Assembly (NCBI GenBank): GCA_015680685.1
Contig: MNCI01020267.1
Span: forward strand, 207,753-271,752
Reading direction: 5' to 3'
DNA from: Gnetum montanum
Lineage: Eukaryota; Streptophyta; Gnetopsida; Gnetales; Gnetaceae
DNA: 64,000 nucleotides
Of this stretch, positions 1 to 11,525 are shown piece by piece. Position 1 is the stretch's first letter. Each line of letters begins with the position of its first letter. Under the pieces are notes generated by a model. That model did no database searches and was not told the DNA's origin. It worked only from the letters and a program-made list of their open reading frames with translations. The position numbers were made by a program, and so were the translations under genes.

Positions 1-211
1 TTTAGCTTCTTTTCAATCTCTAGAGCATCTTCATTTAGCTTGTAGTCTTTATAATGACATCCCTATGTAGATCTCATGACATCTCAATGTATAACTCATT
101 TTCAAACTCAAATATTGTTTTAAAGTCCTTGCTCATTTATGGACCTACTAGACTACAAACACATTTCCATATTCTTCATTTTCCTTAAGGCTTTGACATA
201 CCAAAAAATCA
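1..211 (-). repeat. 3' LTR of the copia relic (partial)
   Basis: It matches 4740-4928 closely by eye, including the shared end with CATACCAAAA followed by TCA. The minus-strand LTR begins TGA at 211, directly after a polypurine tract. The distal end lies outside the window. Confidence 0.8.
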
Positions 212-228
212 ATAATCTCCCCCTTTTT
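212..228 (-). other. Polypurine tract (plus-strand DNA primer site)
   Basis: On the minus strand this reads AAAAAGGGGGAGATTAT immediately before the LTR. That is the usual plant copia polypurine tract and fixes the element's orientation. Confidence 0.8.
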
Positions 229-2425
229 GGTGATGTCTAAAACTTAAGAAAATGGGTTAGTGTATCCCAAAGAAATATAGCATAGAGATATTTAAAAGTT
301 AAATGGCATAAATGTATATATAGATATAGCAAAGTATAATCCGCAAAAAAATATATAAAGTTACCATGCTTGACATCTTGATTCTAACTAAATATCAACT
401 AAATATTCTACTCTCTCCCCCATTTTGGATAACATCCAAAAAGAGGCAAGGAAAATGATAAGAACCAATCATAATTCTTAATAAAGTTCCATCGTAGTTT
501 CATAACATCATATGAAAATCCCATAGAAATACAAACATTTAGCTAAGGAAGAAAACATGAAGAATATTAGCTAAAGAATATACATCATTGAGTATTGAAT
601 TCATAGGTTGATGATGAAGAACCACATTTCATTAAGAGCTACAATTTATCTATCCATATACAAAATTAAAATTAATGATACACAACTAAGTCAAGCCTTT
701 TAGTTGGTCTTCAATAGTATTTAAAACCAAATGCCAAAGTCCAAATTTTGACCCCTGAAGATCGAGTAACCTTTCTCTAAACCAATAAGCCATTAGTAGT
801 GAATAACTACTATCTCATGATTCTATAATCATCTAATATTCTCCTTCTTTTGAAACATCAACAAAAGGATAAGGCATAGAAATTCTATGACAAGGAGAGT
901 ATATACATGCANTGCATCCAACAAGAAGGAGCAAAGCAATACAACTTCTCATGCTAAATCTCTTACGAATAACTAAACATATCCTTAACAAGATGTCCAT
1001 AAAGCAATTTGTATATAGCCAATTTTAAATATAATCACCAAGAAATACATCCCAAGTTGAAATATCCAAAAGATATCTTGGCCAAAATTAACTCATACTT
1101 TTACCTTGAATATTTTTCCATACTCTAAAATGAATAGTCTTCTTCTTGCTCATTTTTAGCTATCGGTGTTGAAGTGGTAATTCTTGTTTCTTGAGTATCT
1201 TTTGGTAAGAGTCTCAAAGGACTTCTCCTACATGGATGGCCTATGGATGATAACTATCAATGAGGTATAGGCTTCCCCTACATCTGTGCTTGTATTTCTT
1301 TCTAGTTTCTTTAGTCATAATGCATCTATTCAACCATAATTGATATTCTCCTCTTGAGCCTTTTAGGATCTCCATGCTGCATATAAATTCTAAGATCAAG
1401 TATGGAGAATAAGTTCTTCCATTAGTTATGTCAAAAAAATTTCTCCTAGATACTCAACAATGAATCCTTTTTTTTTATAAAAAAAAAAGAACTATGTTAT
1501 TAGACATTGGTGATCTAGAAATCATAGTAGCAACTATAGTCTTCAACTTTTGTAATGTATCCATTGCTTGAATGTCCATTCACAAGTTACTTTACCCATC
1601 TATGTCATGAGACACATGCTATTAAGAGGAAATGTCTCAAATGCAACTGAGACATCTAATTGTTAGAGTAGACATTTATCCTACTAGGGCTAAAAATAAT
1701 GATGCTCATTTTAAGATTTGCAACCTTCAGACACCTTCAAAAAAATCTCCATAGCCCCCAAAACCTCCTAGATTTTTCAAAATAAGTCTAAAATACTCCC
1801 AAACATGGAAAAATACCTTGAAATCATAAAAATTCATCATACAAAAATAGACATAAACATTTACACATACATTGATAATTACATAAAGAACTAGGTGATG
1901 TCTCCATAAATTTGGAGTGCCATATTTAGATCAATTTTGGAGGCTTTTGAAGAAAAGACCTTTCATTAGTAGTATCTTATGATAAAAATAGAAAATAATT
2001 CATATGCTCAAGGAATTCCTTTTGAAATGCTTGTTTTCTCAAAAGATACATGAATTACATTAAAGGTACTAATTCAAATGCTTCAATAATCATACATAAA
2101 AATTCTTTGAAATGAAATTGAACTTTATGATTTCAGAAGGAATAAATAATGCCATATCACAAGACATATGTTTAAATAGCAATGAATGTTGAACAAAACA
2201 TTGTTGATCCATGAATTACATTCAAGGGTTTTAAACCACTTGAGATCAATACATTCTAGTTAAGAATCCAAAAGATGATTTTTCAAAAAAAAATTTAAAA
2301 GTAGCACAAGCTTCCATTCAACCATAAAAATAAACTAATCTAGTCTAATCTGATCAAGTCAATGTATAATGATTTATACTATACTTACCGTTGCTTACCT
2401 TGCTTGCTGATGAAGTTCAAGATGA
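229..2425. other. Interior of the copia relic without recognisable pol
   Basis: About 2.2 kb between the gag remnant and the 3' LTR. I looked for protease, integrase and RT motifs in both strands and saw none; reading frames are short and AT-rich. The pol genes have either been deleted or decayed past recognition, or the element was a non-autonomous form. Base 912 is an N. Confidence 0.5.
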
Positions 2426-3690
2426 CTAAGGAGATTGGAATTGAGGTTCTTCTTTCAAAGTTCCTTCTTTAATACCAATTTCATTTATTTCTAGTGTCTT
2501 GCACCCTTTTACAAAATTTTTTACAGTTATTTCACTTCGTTCTTTTCTCTTGATTCTCCAAACCACTTTTTTTCTCGTTACCCTTTTGATTTGTCCTTCA
2601 TTCCTTTTTGTCTTGCAAGATTTCCTTTCTAGATGCATTTGGGTAAGTCCAAGGGAGTCTTATGATACAGCCAAGTGTTCATATGATAAGACTTTAAATT
2701 ACAATTTTACTGCTTGTGTCCAAATCTATTACAATAAAAACACCTAAACCTTTATCAAACCTTGGAGTTACCTTTTGATTACCTATAGTGCTAGTGGCTA
2801 CCTCAATCTTTGAAGTTCTCTCTTATTAAAATGAAGTTGTTGTAGATGCTTGTTCCTATTTACAACATCTAAGACCACTTTTTTCATTTGGACTTCTTCC
2901 TTATCCAAGAACTATTTGAAGAGATTCCTTTTCTTTGACTAGTCTCTCATTTATAAGCTTAGTATCTACAAGTTCTTCCTTAATCTACTCATAAGACAAG
3001 GTTAGTTTTTTATTCTTAGCCCTTAGGTGTGAGGTTTCTTTTGTGAGATCTAAAATCTTTCTATTTAATAAAGAAATATCTTGATCATTAGTTTTTAGTT
3101 TCATATTTAACTTTCTATAAATATTTTGTAAAATAGAAGTTCCTTACACAAAAGATCATGCTTTTTGTCATCACTTTTAATTAATCAAAATTAGAGAGGC
3201 TAGCATCGTCATTTGTAAGAGCCATGCAGATGAGGTGTGAGTTCATTGTAGTGTTATCTACCTCTTTCTCAATTTTTTCTCCATCATCCCAACTAGTATA
3301 GATAATTATTTCCTTCTTACCCTCTTGATTTGTTTCCTCTGCATCATCCCAACTTGTATGGATATTACTTCTTCTCCTTTCTTCACTATACTCTTTCCCT
3401 TGTAACCTATTAGAATTGGAGCACTAGGAGGCCATATGGCCTCTTATACCACATATCTAGTATTCCATATAAATGGTATCAAACTTTGAAATGTTAGATT
3501 GTTTACCTCTTGTGTTACCTTTGCTGCACAAAATGCTACTAATGAGTTGAGTGCATTCATCCAAGATGAATACCAAAGCTTTGAACCTCATGTACTTAAA
3601 TAATTTTTTCATTTGAGTCTTCTAGAATGTGGAGGTGACTCCATTTAACATTACTAACTTGATGTATGATCCTTCTTCCATCATTCAGTC
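2426..3690 (-). pseudogene. copia gag remnant with two zinc knuckles
   Basis: On the minus strand, peptide near 3680-3560 has the form L-N-G-V-T then K-T-Q-M-K-K-L-F-K, which fits the start of a plant copia gag domain. A first CCHC-like knuckle lies at about 3420-3470 (ICGIRGHMAS followed by a stop and C; its first Cys is Tyr). A second, at 2701-2748, is a full C-x2-C-x4-H-x4-C (CFYCNRFGHK, stop, NC). A basic 70-residue open stretch follows at 2638-2426 with a KKVVWRIK motif, where complete elements have a W-V-P-K-type linker before pol. Several in-frame stops break it. The protein would package element RNA; this copy cannot. Confidence 0.65.
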
Positions 3691-3719
3691 CTAAGTTGTT
3701 ACACTCAAAATTGGGAGTA

Positions 3720-3735
3720 CTAGGCTCTAATACCA
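3720..3735 (-). other. Primer binding site, initiator-Met tRNA type
   Basis: Directly inside the 5' LTR the minus strand reads TGGTATTAGAGCCTAG, one transition away from the common TGGTATCAGAGC primer site complementary to initiator methionine tRNA. Confidence 0.8.
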
Positions 3736-3737
3736 CT

Positions 3738-4928
3738 TGAGGATCGAGAACTTAGAAGGGGGGTTGGATAAGTTCCCTAATTAAAACAAGCTCTAGACAT
3801 AAAATTAAACATAAAATTTACATGCTTACCCAACTTGGGTAGTCCACAATACAAGGGTAGATTCCTTACACATCTTTAGACTTTATTTCTTTGAAAATAT
3901 GGTTTAAAGGACATCACAAGCTTTACAAGATTTGAGCTTTGCTACAAAGAGTTTCATTATTGTGAAATCTCTAAGCCTCACAAGGTTTTAATAAGCTCAA
4001 AATATGGTTTGAAGGGCACCACACCCTGTACAAGCTCTGAGCTCTAATCTAGAGTATTTCATCATTGCAAAGCTACTCAACCCTACAAGGTCCCAAAAAA
4101 TTGAAAGTGTGATTTTAAGGATTCCACAACCTTTATAAAATTGAGCTCTACTCCAAAGTATTTTAACACTACAAAATCACTCAATCCTGTAGGATCTTGA
4201 CAAGCTCAATATAGATGTCTTCTCACAAGAAGAACATCAATTCCTCAGGGCAGTAAGAAAAGAAAAGAATTTATAAGGAGAGAATGTAACTCAATATATA
4301 AATTATTTGTACAATGATGTACAATCTCAACAAATCAGACAAATGATGTTACAATTCAAGTGCACAAGTACCACAACATAAGATAGATAATGATGGTTTT
4401 GATGATTACAATTCTTTCACTATTCCCAAGAGTTTGGGATCTACTTATAGCCTCATATTTCTGAAAACACCTTAGAATTCATGCAACAACTATTCAATGG
4501 CTAGTGTAGATGTCTTCTTCAAGATTGGAACTTCTTTGTTTATTTAACTTCAACTCTAGGAAGACATCTCCTTTTGAATGGGATGTCTCTAGGGAGATGT
4601 CTTCTTCCAAAAGGATATGTTTCCTATTTTTGGAAGACGTTTTCCTGTGAATGCAGTTCTCTCAGGAAAGACATCTTCTATTTCTTAGAGACATCTTCTC
4701 AACTTTTGAGCTCTAGTTCATGAGGCTTTCTCTCATTGATTTAGCTTCTTTTCAATCTCTGAAGCATCTTCATTTAGCTTGTAGTCTTTATAATGACATC
4801 TCTACATAGATCTCATTTTAAAACTCAAGTCTTGTTCTAAAGTCCTTGCTCATTTATGATCCTACTAGACTACAAACACATTTCCATATTCTCCATTTTC
4901 CTTAAGGTTTTAACATACCAAAAGGTCA
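3738..4928 (-). repeat. 5' LTR of the copia relic
   Basis: A 1191-bp LTR. The plus-strand left end is TGAGGATCGAGAAC and the right end is AAAGGTCA, giving TG...CA borders. A related LTR sequence recurs near 52254, sharing the segment with CCCAACTTGGGTAGTCCACA. Confidence 0.8.
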
Positions 4929-5881
4929 ATAGTTCTCTATAACAAGGAAATAATGATTACATTATTTACACACCTTTTTTTAATTAAGTTATGACCAACT
5001 ATGGGTTGTAACCTACCACAACATGATAGAGAAAAATTTTAATCAATTTTTAAGTTGTGACCAATTGCGAGTCACATCTAGTCACATATTAGAAACTGAC
5101 AATTACATCTATTTACACTATTTCAAAAGTTGAGCAATGAAACATTATAGTGTGGTGCACTATGAGTTGTAGGCATTTGCATTATTTAAGAAAAAAATTC
5201 TAAATTTTCAATTGTGATACATTATGGATCATAGTAGGTTGCATTGATAAAATGAACCAATAGATAAAAATTAAGGTACAATGGAAGTACAAGTTGTACC
5301 CCATCACAAGTACTCAACATGCTAAAATTACACGAAAGTAGTCATAGCCCATAGTCTAGGTCATAGTTAGACTATGAGGAACTGTGAGTCATATCATACC
5401 CACACTCCCTAATCCAAAACACTTTTCTAGCTAAGATAATGGAAACAAGATGAAAAAATAGGATAAAAATAATAAAATAATGGAAAAATTTTATGAGAGA
5501 AGAATAACTAATGTGTTAGTACTTAGTAAACATCAAGACACTGGGTTACCATTAATTAAATTAACTTCTAAAATAATATAAATGTAAGGCACTATACCAT
5601 TAGACATTCATGAACATTGTTTACCAACGTATCCATGTCTTATTTCACTATACCTCTCAAAAATAAAGAGTCTTTCCTACTTAAAGTAGTTGTTGGTGAT
5701 GAAGACTTCTCATGCGTTGATATGATTAACTTGATTTTGTGGTCATGAATAATAGAGAGGTTATCATCCAAAACACTACATTGCTTAATAGTTCTCCTTT
5801 TCTTTTCTTTTTCTAAAACAAGTATTATTATGATTATGGGATTACTACATTGCAATCAAAACATTGTCCATAAACATTTTT
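4929..5881. other. Unassigned AT-rich stretch
   Basis: No coding similarity recognised. It contains dispersed variants of short words such as GTTGTGACCAATTG and GTCATAG, a texture like the palindrome-rich LTRs elsewhere in the window. It may be LTR or leader debris of another element. The right edge at 5881/5882 is where similarity to 19718 onward begins. Confidence 0.4.
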
Positions 5882-6867
5882 TTTAACCTATGGTATCTTC
5901 ATCTTTTCTTTAGCTATGCCATCATCTTCTACACATATCCTCTTGGTCCTTCTTGCATTACCACATGTAGCATGGGGTTTCACCCTCATGCTATTAGGGG
6001 AATAATGTACACCACTAAAATTATTGGTGGTAATTGACAACAACTCTCCAACCTCCTCCATGTGTGAGTCCTAGGCACACATCGCTAAAATGATTTTAAG
6101 AATCCAAGGTTTTAAAATTTGAAAGGCATCATCAGCCATCCACTTTCCATTCCTCCTAACCACCAATAACTTGGCAAACCATCTAAGATATGCAACAACA
6201 AATGTGTAATGCATATAACATATAGAATCAAGGTTGTTGCAAATTTTTTTAATTTCATCCTATAGACCAGTAACCAAAAAGGTAGCCTAATCAAACCTAG
6301 TGCCATTAGTTAACACTTTTTTCATTGTACAAGCATGTTGAACTCTTATTATTTTCTTTTGTAATAGTAGCATGGCAAAGGCTGTAATTGAAGAAGAGGG
6401 TAAGTCTCATTGGTGTCCTTAACTTTACACTTACTAAAAGTCAACGCACCACTAGTAGAGGAGTTAAGCTAAGCATCCATTTCCTATCTATGGCTTCCAT
6501 CTTTCCTTACTCTAACAACTACCTTAACACCACTAGAAGGTACGCTAAATAGATCATTAAACATTGATTTATTAATGCTCAAAATCACAGGATAACCATG
6601 AACATGGATGATGAATTTGGTGATATTCTCATCAAAAGAGTTAATCGCATTCAACATCTTGATCACTGACATTGATGGACTGGGTAGTCTAAATAGGTCA
6701 ATTAAACCTACATTAGTAATGTTCTATTGGATAATTATAGGAGCCTTGTTTACTAGCCATTCTTATGATGAGTCTACTTCATCCCATTTCAACCCAATTT
6801 TATCCTTAACACTACCTAAATGATCATGCTTATAGTAGACTCACATACAAAATCTACAATACCAACC
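5882..6867 (-). pseudogene. Truncated second copy of the antisense accessory gene (R1, part a)
   Basis: This stretch is similar to 19718-20690 at the DNA level and carries the central conserved domain of the accessory gene on the minus strand. Recognisable pieces are VIKMLNAINSFDENITKF (6672 downward), the segment through DLFSVPSSGVKVVVRV, and the region matching KFLVV in the other copies near 6180-6130. It stops abruptly at 5882 inside the gene, so the C-terminal exons are missing. At 6868 it is interrupted by element A; the sequence resumes at 12764 with the CAACC target duplication. Frames are broken by stops. Confidence 0.75.
6863..6867. repeat. Target site duplication of element A (left)
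   Basis: CAACC, repeated at 12764-12768 on the other side of the element. Confidence 0.8.
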
Positions 6868-7609
6868 TATGACATCTAAAAATGCTCAAATTATTTTTCC
6901 ACCCCTAAAATGTTGAATGTTAGGGTATTTATAGGGTTGGAGCTGGTGTGAGGTGCAAACTGGATGCCATGTGGCCTAAGTGCCACATGGCATGGGCATG
7001 AATGGATCACGCTAACATGTTACACTCAAAGTGTTATGCTCTGTAGGATAGGAATGTGAACCCAGAGACTGCCAAACTATGACCACACCACCCAGATTGC
7101 ATGTGCCAAAGTTAGAGAGATTGCCATGTACCTACAATGTCAAAACAATGTAACTTAGAGACTATGCTTTGAGATTACATCTTCCCCCTCTTCTAAGTAG
7201 GGTCAAGTGTAGGGACAATTTTGGGAATCAAATGGGGATGCAAAATTAAGGAAAACTGCTAATCTTGGCTACTGAAGGGATGTTGGGGCTAAGATGAAGG
7301 TCAATGCTGAGTTTTAGAGGCTTTTGGAGGATTTTGAAGACATCTTCCATGCATCAAGCTAGCTACACTACATAGCATAGTGGAGCATAGCATTTGTGCA
7401 GACTGGCCATGGAAGTGTGTGCTATGCTAGTCGTGCTGAGGAGCATAGCAGGAAAACTTAGAAAAATTATGCAAAAAGTAGGACTTATGGTGTGCTACAC
7501 TATCTATGCTGCATAGCATGACACTAGACTTAAAAAAAATTTACCCAAGATTTGACACTTAGAAAAATCTACCATTGAACCATAGGAGCCCGAAATTGAT
7601 GGTGTTTCA
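6868..7609 (-). repeat. 3' LTR of element A
   Basis: 742 bp, plus-strand ends TATGACATC and GGTGTTTCA. Relative to the other A LTR it lacks about 500 bp in the middle (joined near CATGCATCAAGCTAGC). A TATTTATAG box (TATA on the minus strand) lies near 6928-6936. Confidence 0.8.
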
Positions 7610-7625
7610 TTGGCCCCTCTTTGTT
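7610..7625 (-). other. Polypurine tract of element A
   Basis: Minus strand AACAAAGAGGGGCCAA directly before the LTR start TGAAACACC; the same arrangement is present in elements B and D. Confidence 0.8.
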
Positions 7626-9149
7626 GACGTCTAGAGGATTGACCTAAGAGATGTCAACAAAGAATACAAAACACCATGATGAACATGACACCAACACCAT
7701 TCGTCAGCGTCCACTTGGCTGACACTTTTCTATGCTTGAGAGTGCCAAGGAGATGAAGTATGGTAAGGAATAGGTTAAGGGAGATGGATCAAGGAATAAT
7801 GGATGGAGAGGATAACTACAGGATGTAATGTCATGATGGATTGTCACAAAATCATGATCCCTCATTGAAGTTCTTGTGAGGATGTCAGCATGCGAAGATG
7901 ACCTTCCCTTTGGATTTCAACCTCTTGTCAGAGTGCTTGTGAAATGGTTGATCCAAGGCAGGATTGGTTGCGAGATGAAAATTGAGCCATTTAACTTGGG
8001 CACTTAGCTTGTTTTTTCTTTACTTTTGTTCTTCTTTTCTTTTCTTTTTTGTTTTTTCTTTTTCTTTATCTTTTTATCTTTTCTTTTTTACTTTTTCTTC
8101 CTTTTGTGTTGCTAGGCGAACTGTGCATTGAAATTTGTTTAGAGGTAACCACATTGCATCTATAGGACAGGTGTTTCCTCCCTAGGATGAGTTGTGTTAC
8201 ATCTGTTTGGGGCTTTGACCAGCCCACAAAGACTCCCCATGGGATGAGTTGCATTACGTCCATCATGGGTTTAGTGGTTAACTACAAGAAAGGTTTAACA
8301 TGCATTAGGGAAGCTTCCAAGGGGTGTGGGAGATTGAAAGATCAAGAGGTAGTAGTTAGTTGGCTAGGAGGATAGTAGGGATGTGCACTCTTAAGTAGCT
8401 AGGTGAGCCAAGGTAGATACATCGGAGCAATGCGGTACCTTGCCACCACAATGAAATGCACCCTTGAATTATGCCACCAAGCCTTCATCCTACAAACACA
8501 ACATAGAGAAAATAAAAAAAACAACCACCATGTGAGATGAGGGGAAAGCCCTACTTGCCAAGGTTGTGAGTGTTGTCTTAGTTGTGTGAAATGTTCAAAG
8601 AAGGAAGGCTAGTGTAGGCATCGATGGTGGTAGGTTGGGAAAGCTTCAGCAGCCACACCAGAAGCAAGTGCCCAAGTGGCTAGAGGTAATGGTGATGTAG
8701 GTGCTTAGGAATTCTCACCGAAGGTAGGAGCTAGGAAACTCAACCACAAGGCAAGGAGCCCTGTTGTCGAATGCTCTTCCAAACTTAGATGATGGTGAGG
8801 GCTAGAGGATGACAGTGTTATGGTTGTGCCATAGTATTGCTGGGACTCCAACTAGTGTTGTTAACAATGAGTGCTATGACCCAGATGATTGGTGTTGGTG
8901 ACGGTAGCTCTAGAAGGTCAGTAAGATGTTAAAAGGCATCTCTATAAGATCAATAATATGTCAAGAATGGTGATGCTACAAATGTCCTAGAGGGATTTTC
9001 CTTGATGATGTGAACTTCATTCTAGAATTGCAATGCTCCACCCTGTCCTACCTAAGAGGTGTGGGTAGGGGACAAAGGATTGGAAGTATTCTGGCTTGCT
9101 TATTCATAGGGCTTAGATGTTGAGCTATATATGTTGAATTTTGAACCTA
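7626..9149 (-). other. 3' leader of element A, non-coding
   Basis: Similar to 27198-28499 in element B and in part to 51307-52245 (for example the word GATGAGTTGTGTTACATC). There is a T-rich stretch at 8010-8105. No protein recognised. Confidence 0.6.
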
Positions 9150-9482
9150 GTTTTAGGTCTTGGTAGATCACATGTTGTGCTAATTTAAAGTCCTAGCAAA
9201 CCATGATCCTACTTTAAGGTCTAGGCAGACTATGATGTGCTAGTTTAAGGTCCTAGTAGACCATTATGCTATTTTAACGTTGTAGCAGATAGTGGATGGC
9301 CAGTTTAGGGTCATAGTGGACCATGCTATGGGTGTCAGTTTAGTGTCATAGCCCAAAGGCATTATGTGCCAATTTAACGTCATAGCAGACGTCTATGCTA
9401 GTTTAACATCGTAGCAGATGTTCTGTGCCAGTTTAATATCGTAGCAGATGTTCTATGCCAGTTTAACATTGTACCAGACTTC
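9150..9482. repeat. Short tandem repeat array at the INT/leader border of element A
   Basis: About nine degenerate units of roughly 33-40 bp with core AGTTTAA(G/C)(G/A)TC(A/G)TAGCAGA, for example at 9367-9460. The same family lies at the corresponding place in element B (28500-28835) and at two further module borders of B. Confidence 0.75.
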
Positions 9483-9534
9483 ACTTATCTTACCTCTATC
9501 ATCTACATAATACTACATATCATGTGTAGTACAG

Positions 9535-10720
9535 CTTCATGTACGGGTGGTTAATAGGATTAGCAAACTCATTGTCATCTAGATCAGCAAGCTTGAAGGC
9601 TCCATTGTCGTGTGCCTTTATGACTAAGAAAGGCCCTTCCTAGTTGGTTGAGAACTTATCCATGAGTTCACAAATGACCTTGAGGACTAGGTTCCCTTTC
9701 TTGATTGGGTGTTGATGTTGATTGTGATGGTGCTTTTGTCATTGCTTTTCTTGGTACCACTTGATGTGATCAAGTATTTGCATGCACTCCTCCTCTATAG
9801 AGTTGAGGTTAATGGTTCTCAACTCATTTTTTTGAACCTCATCAATAAAGCTCGAGAGGATCATGCAAAGTGATGGAACTTGTAATTCAAGAGGCAACAT
9901 TGCTTCAGATCCATACACAAGACTATATGACATTTTACCTGTCACTATCTTGCATGTTATACGGTAGGCCCATAGTGCGTAGACTAGTTGTTCATGCCAT
10001 TTTTGCTTGTTGTCATGAAGCATATTCTTCAAAAGATTGACGATGACCTTGTTTGTAGCCTCTACATGAACATTTACTTATGAGTAGTATGGTGACGAGA
10101 AGGAATGTTTACTACCAAGGCTTTCGTAGAAGGCTTTCGTTTCAACACTATTAAATTATGATCCATTTTCTATGACTATAGTCATGGGGAGATCAAATCG
10201 GGTCACTATGTTGTCAAGAATGAATCTGCAAACTTGCTATGATATTGTCTTCCTAAGAGAAATGGCTTCAACCCACTTTGTAAAATATCCAATTGCAGTA
10301 ATGATGAAGCTATGTGCCTTGTGGAAGACTTAGGCATTATAGGACCTATGATGTCTAACTCCCAATGTTGGAATGGCCACATGGTCTACGTAGTATGCAA
10401 CTCAGTGGGTGGCATGTACACTAGGTTTCTATGTTGCTAACAGCCATCACATGTCCTTACCTTGCAAACACAATCACACTCTATGTAAGGCTAGTAATAG
10501 CCTAGATGTTTGATTTTCACTGCCATTACCCTAGGAGCTATATGACGCCCACAGAGTCCCTCATGGACTTAGTCAACAATATTTTGCACTTCACTGCCAT
10601 TAATGCAAGTTAATAGTACTTCATCATAGGATCTGCGACATAAGGTGCTATCACCTACAAGGACGTACTACCATGATTATTTTCATACCATGTCTTTTTG
10701 GGCAGAAGTTAGATTTTTTG
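9535..10720 (-). pseudogene. Integrase of element A (broken)
   Basis: Would insert element cDNA into the genome. On the minus strand I see, in order, a zinc-binding end (RTCDGC, after a lost first pair), a core start reading ELDIIGPI, a second catalytic region reading IVIENGS where active enzymes have T-D-N-G, and the conserved C-terminal block ending LVYGSEAMLPLEL at about 9900, followed by KWYQEKQ at 9740. A final chromo-free tail aligns with 29062-28874 of element B. Stops and frame changes interrupt it several times, and the changed second Asp also argues against activity. Confidence 0.75.
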
Positions 10721-10733
10721 GGGGCTCTCCCTA

Positions 10734-11459
10734 TCAGAGGTATGCCTTAATATTATCATACCACTCTTGGGTGTGAGTTGTGCTTGTGGATGCAATGCTT
10801 GGTATGTGAGTTATGGGTTCAATGCAATCCACTATTACAGCAAGCAAAGCAGAAAATATGTTTGGTGCTATGCGTAAGGCTAAAGTAGCTAGTGCGTCAA
10901 CTATGGCATTTTCATTGTGGGGGATATGTTGGATTTCTATAGTTGAAAATTGTTTAAGCAAGTGCTTTGCCAAATCATATTAAGGTTGTAAATGTTATGC
11001 CTTACAAGCATAAACCTCTATGATTTGGTTAATGACTAGCTGTGAATCACCTCAGACTACTATGTTTTGAATTCCTGGCTCTTGAGTTGCTAAGAGACCT
11101 CTAAGGAGACCTTCATACTCCACCACATTGTTCATATAAGGAAATGCAAAGTGATATGCGAAGGGTCGTATCTCCTTAGAGGGGGGTGTGATAACAGTAG
11201 TGGCACTACCACCTTGGGTGGTTGAAGCACCATCAAAGTGTAAAATAGCCTCACAAGACCGGGGAGCATAAATTTTGATTGAATAGTGTGTGGAATTAGT
11301 ACGTGGCATTAGATAGGCACAATAGTAGTGTAGTGGTGTGGTTATAGTCTTTGGGACATCACGGATGTGGTGCTGGCAGTTGTAAGAAAGGCTGAACCTA
11401 TGTGGTTGGTAGTCGTCACACTTTATGGGTGCAAGGAAAGACTGCATCATAGTGCTCAT
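10734..11459 (-). pseudogene. Archaeal-type RNase H (second RNase H) of element A
   Basis: Two open segments (11459-11052 and 10973-10734) carry the domain: HFDGAST with the first acidic residue, NNVVEYEGLLRG with the Glu, and NENAIVDALA with the last Asp. A stop separates the halves. A second RNase H after RT, with these motifs, is characteristic of the Tat lineage (Ogre, Retand and relatives), so this domain gives the lineage of A. Upstream of the domain there is no gypsy RNase H or RT; the deletion border lies just beyond 11460. Confidence 0.75.
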
Positions 11460-11525
11460 TAAGGTGTCAAGCTCAAGTGCTTAAGTGTAGGAGTAGTGGT
11501 GATGCTTGGAATGTTCAAATTCTCA

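Larger units (their letters stand above)
1..4928 (-). mobile_element. Decayed Ty1/copia retrotransposon relic (3' LTR runs off the left edge)
   Basis: The stretch at 1-211 recurs at about 4740-4928, and the interior is bounded by a polypurine tract next to the left copy and a methionine-type primer site next to the right copy, so the element reads on the minus strand. The interior is about 3.5 kb, short for a copia element. It holds a decayed gag with two zinc-knuckle remnants and no recognisable protease, integrase or RT. Two spaced zinc knuckles are a feature I associate with SIRE/Maximus-like gag, but the lineage call is weak. The left LTR is cut by the window edge, so only one flank of the target site is visible. 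Confidence 0.8.

Noticed and set aside
2499-2747. 82-residue plus-strand open frame
   Set aside because: It is the reverse strand of the copia gag region; the minus-strand reading has a zinc knuckle and basic linker, so the plus frame is a shadow.
8066-8375. Two overlapping open frames in the 3' leader of A
   Set aside because: Neither frame is conserved in the aligned leader of B, and there are no motifs.
9150-9482. CRISPR-like regularly spaced repeats
   Set aside because: Units are degenerate and contiguous without unique spacers, lie in plant retroelements and recur at fixed element positions.
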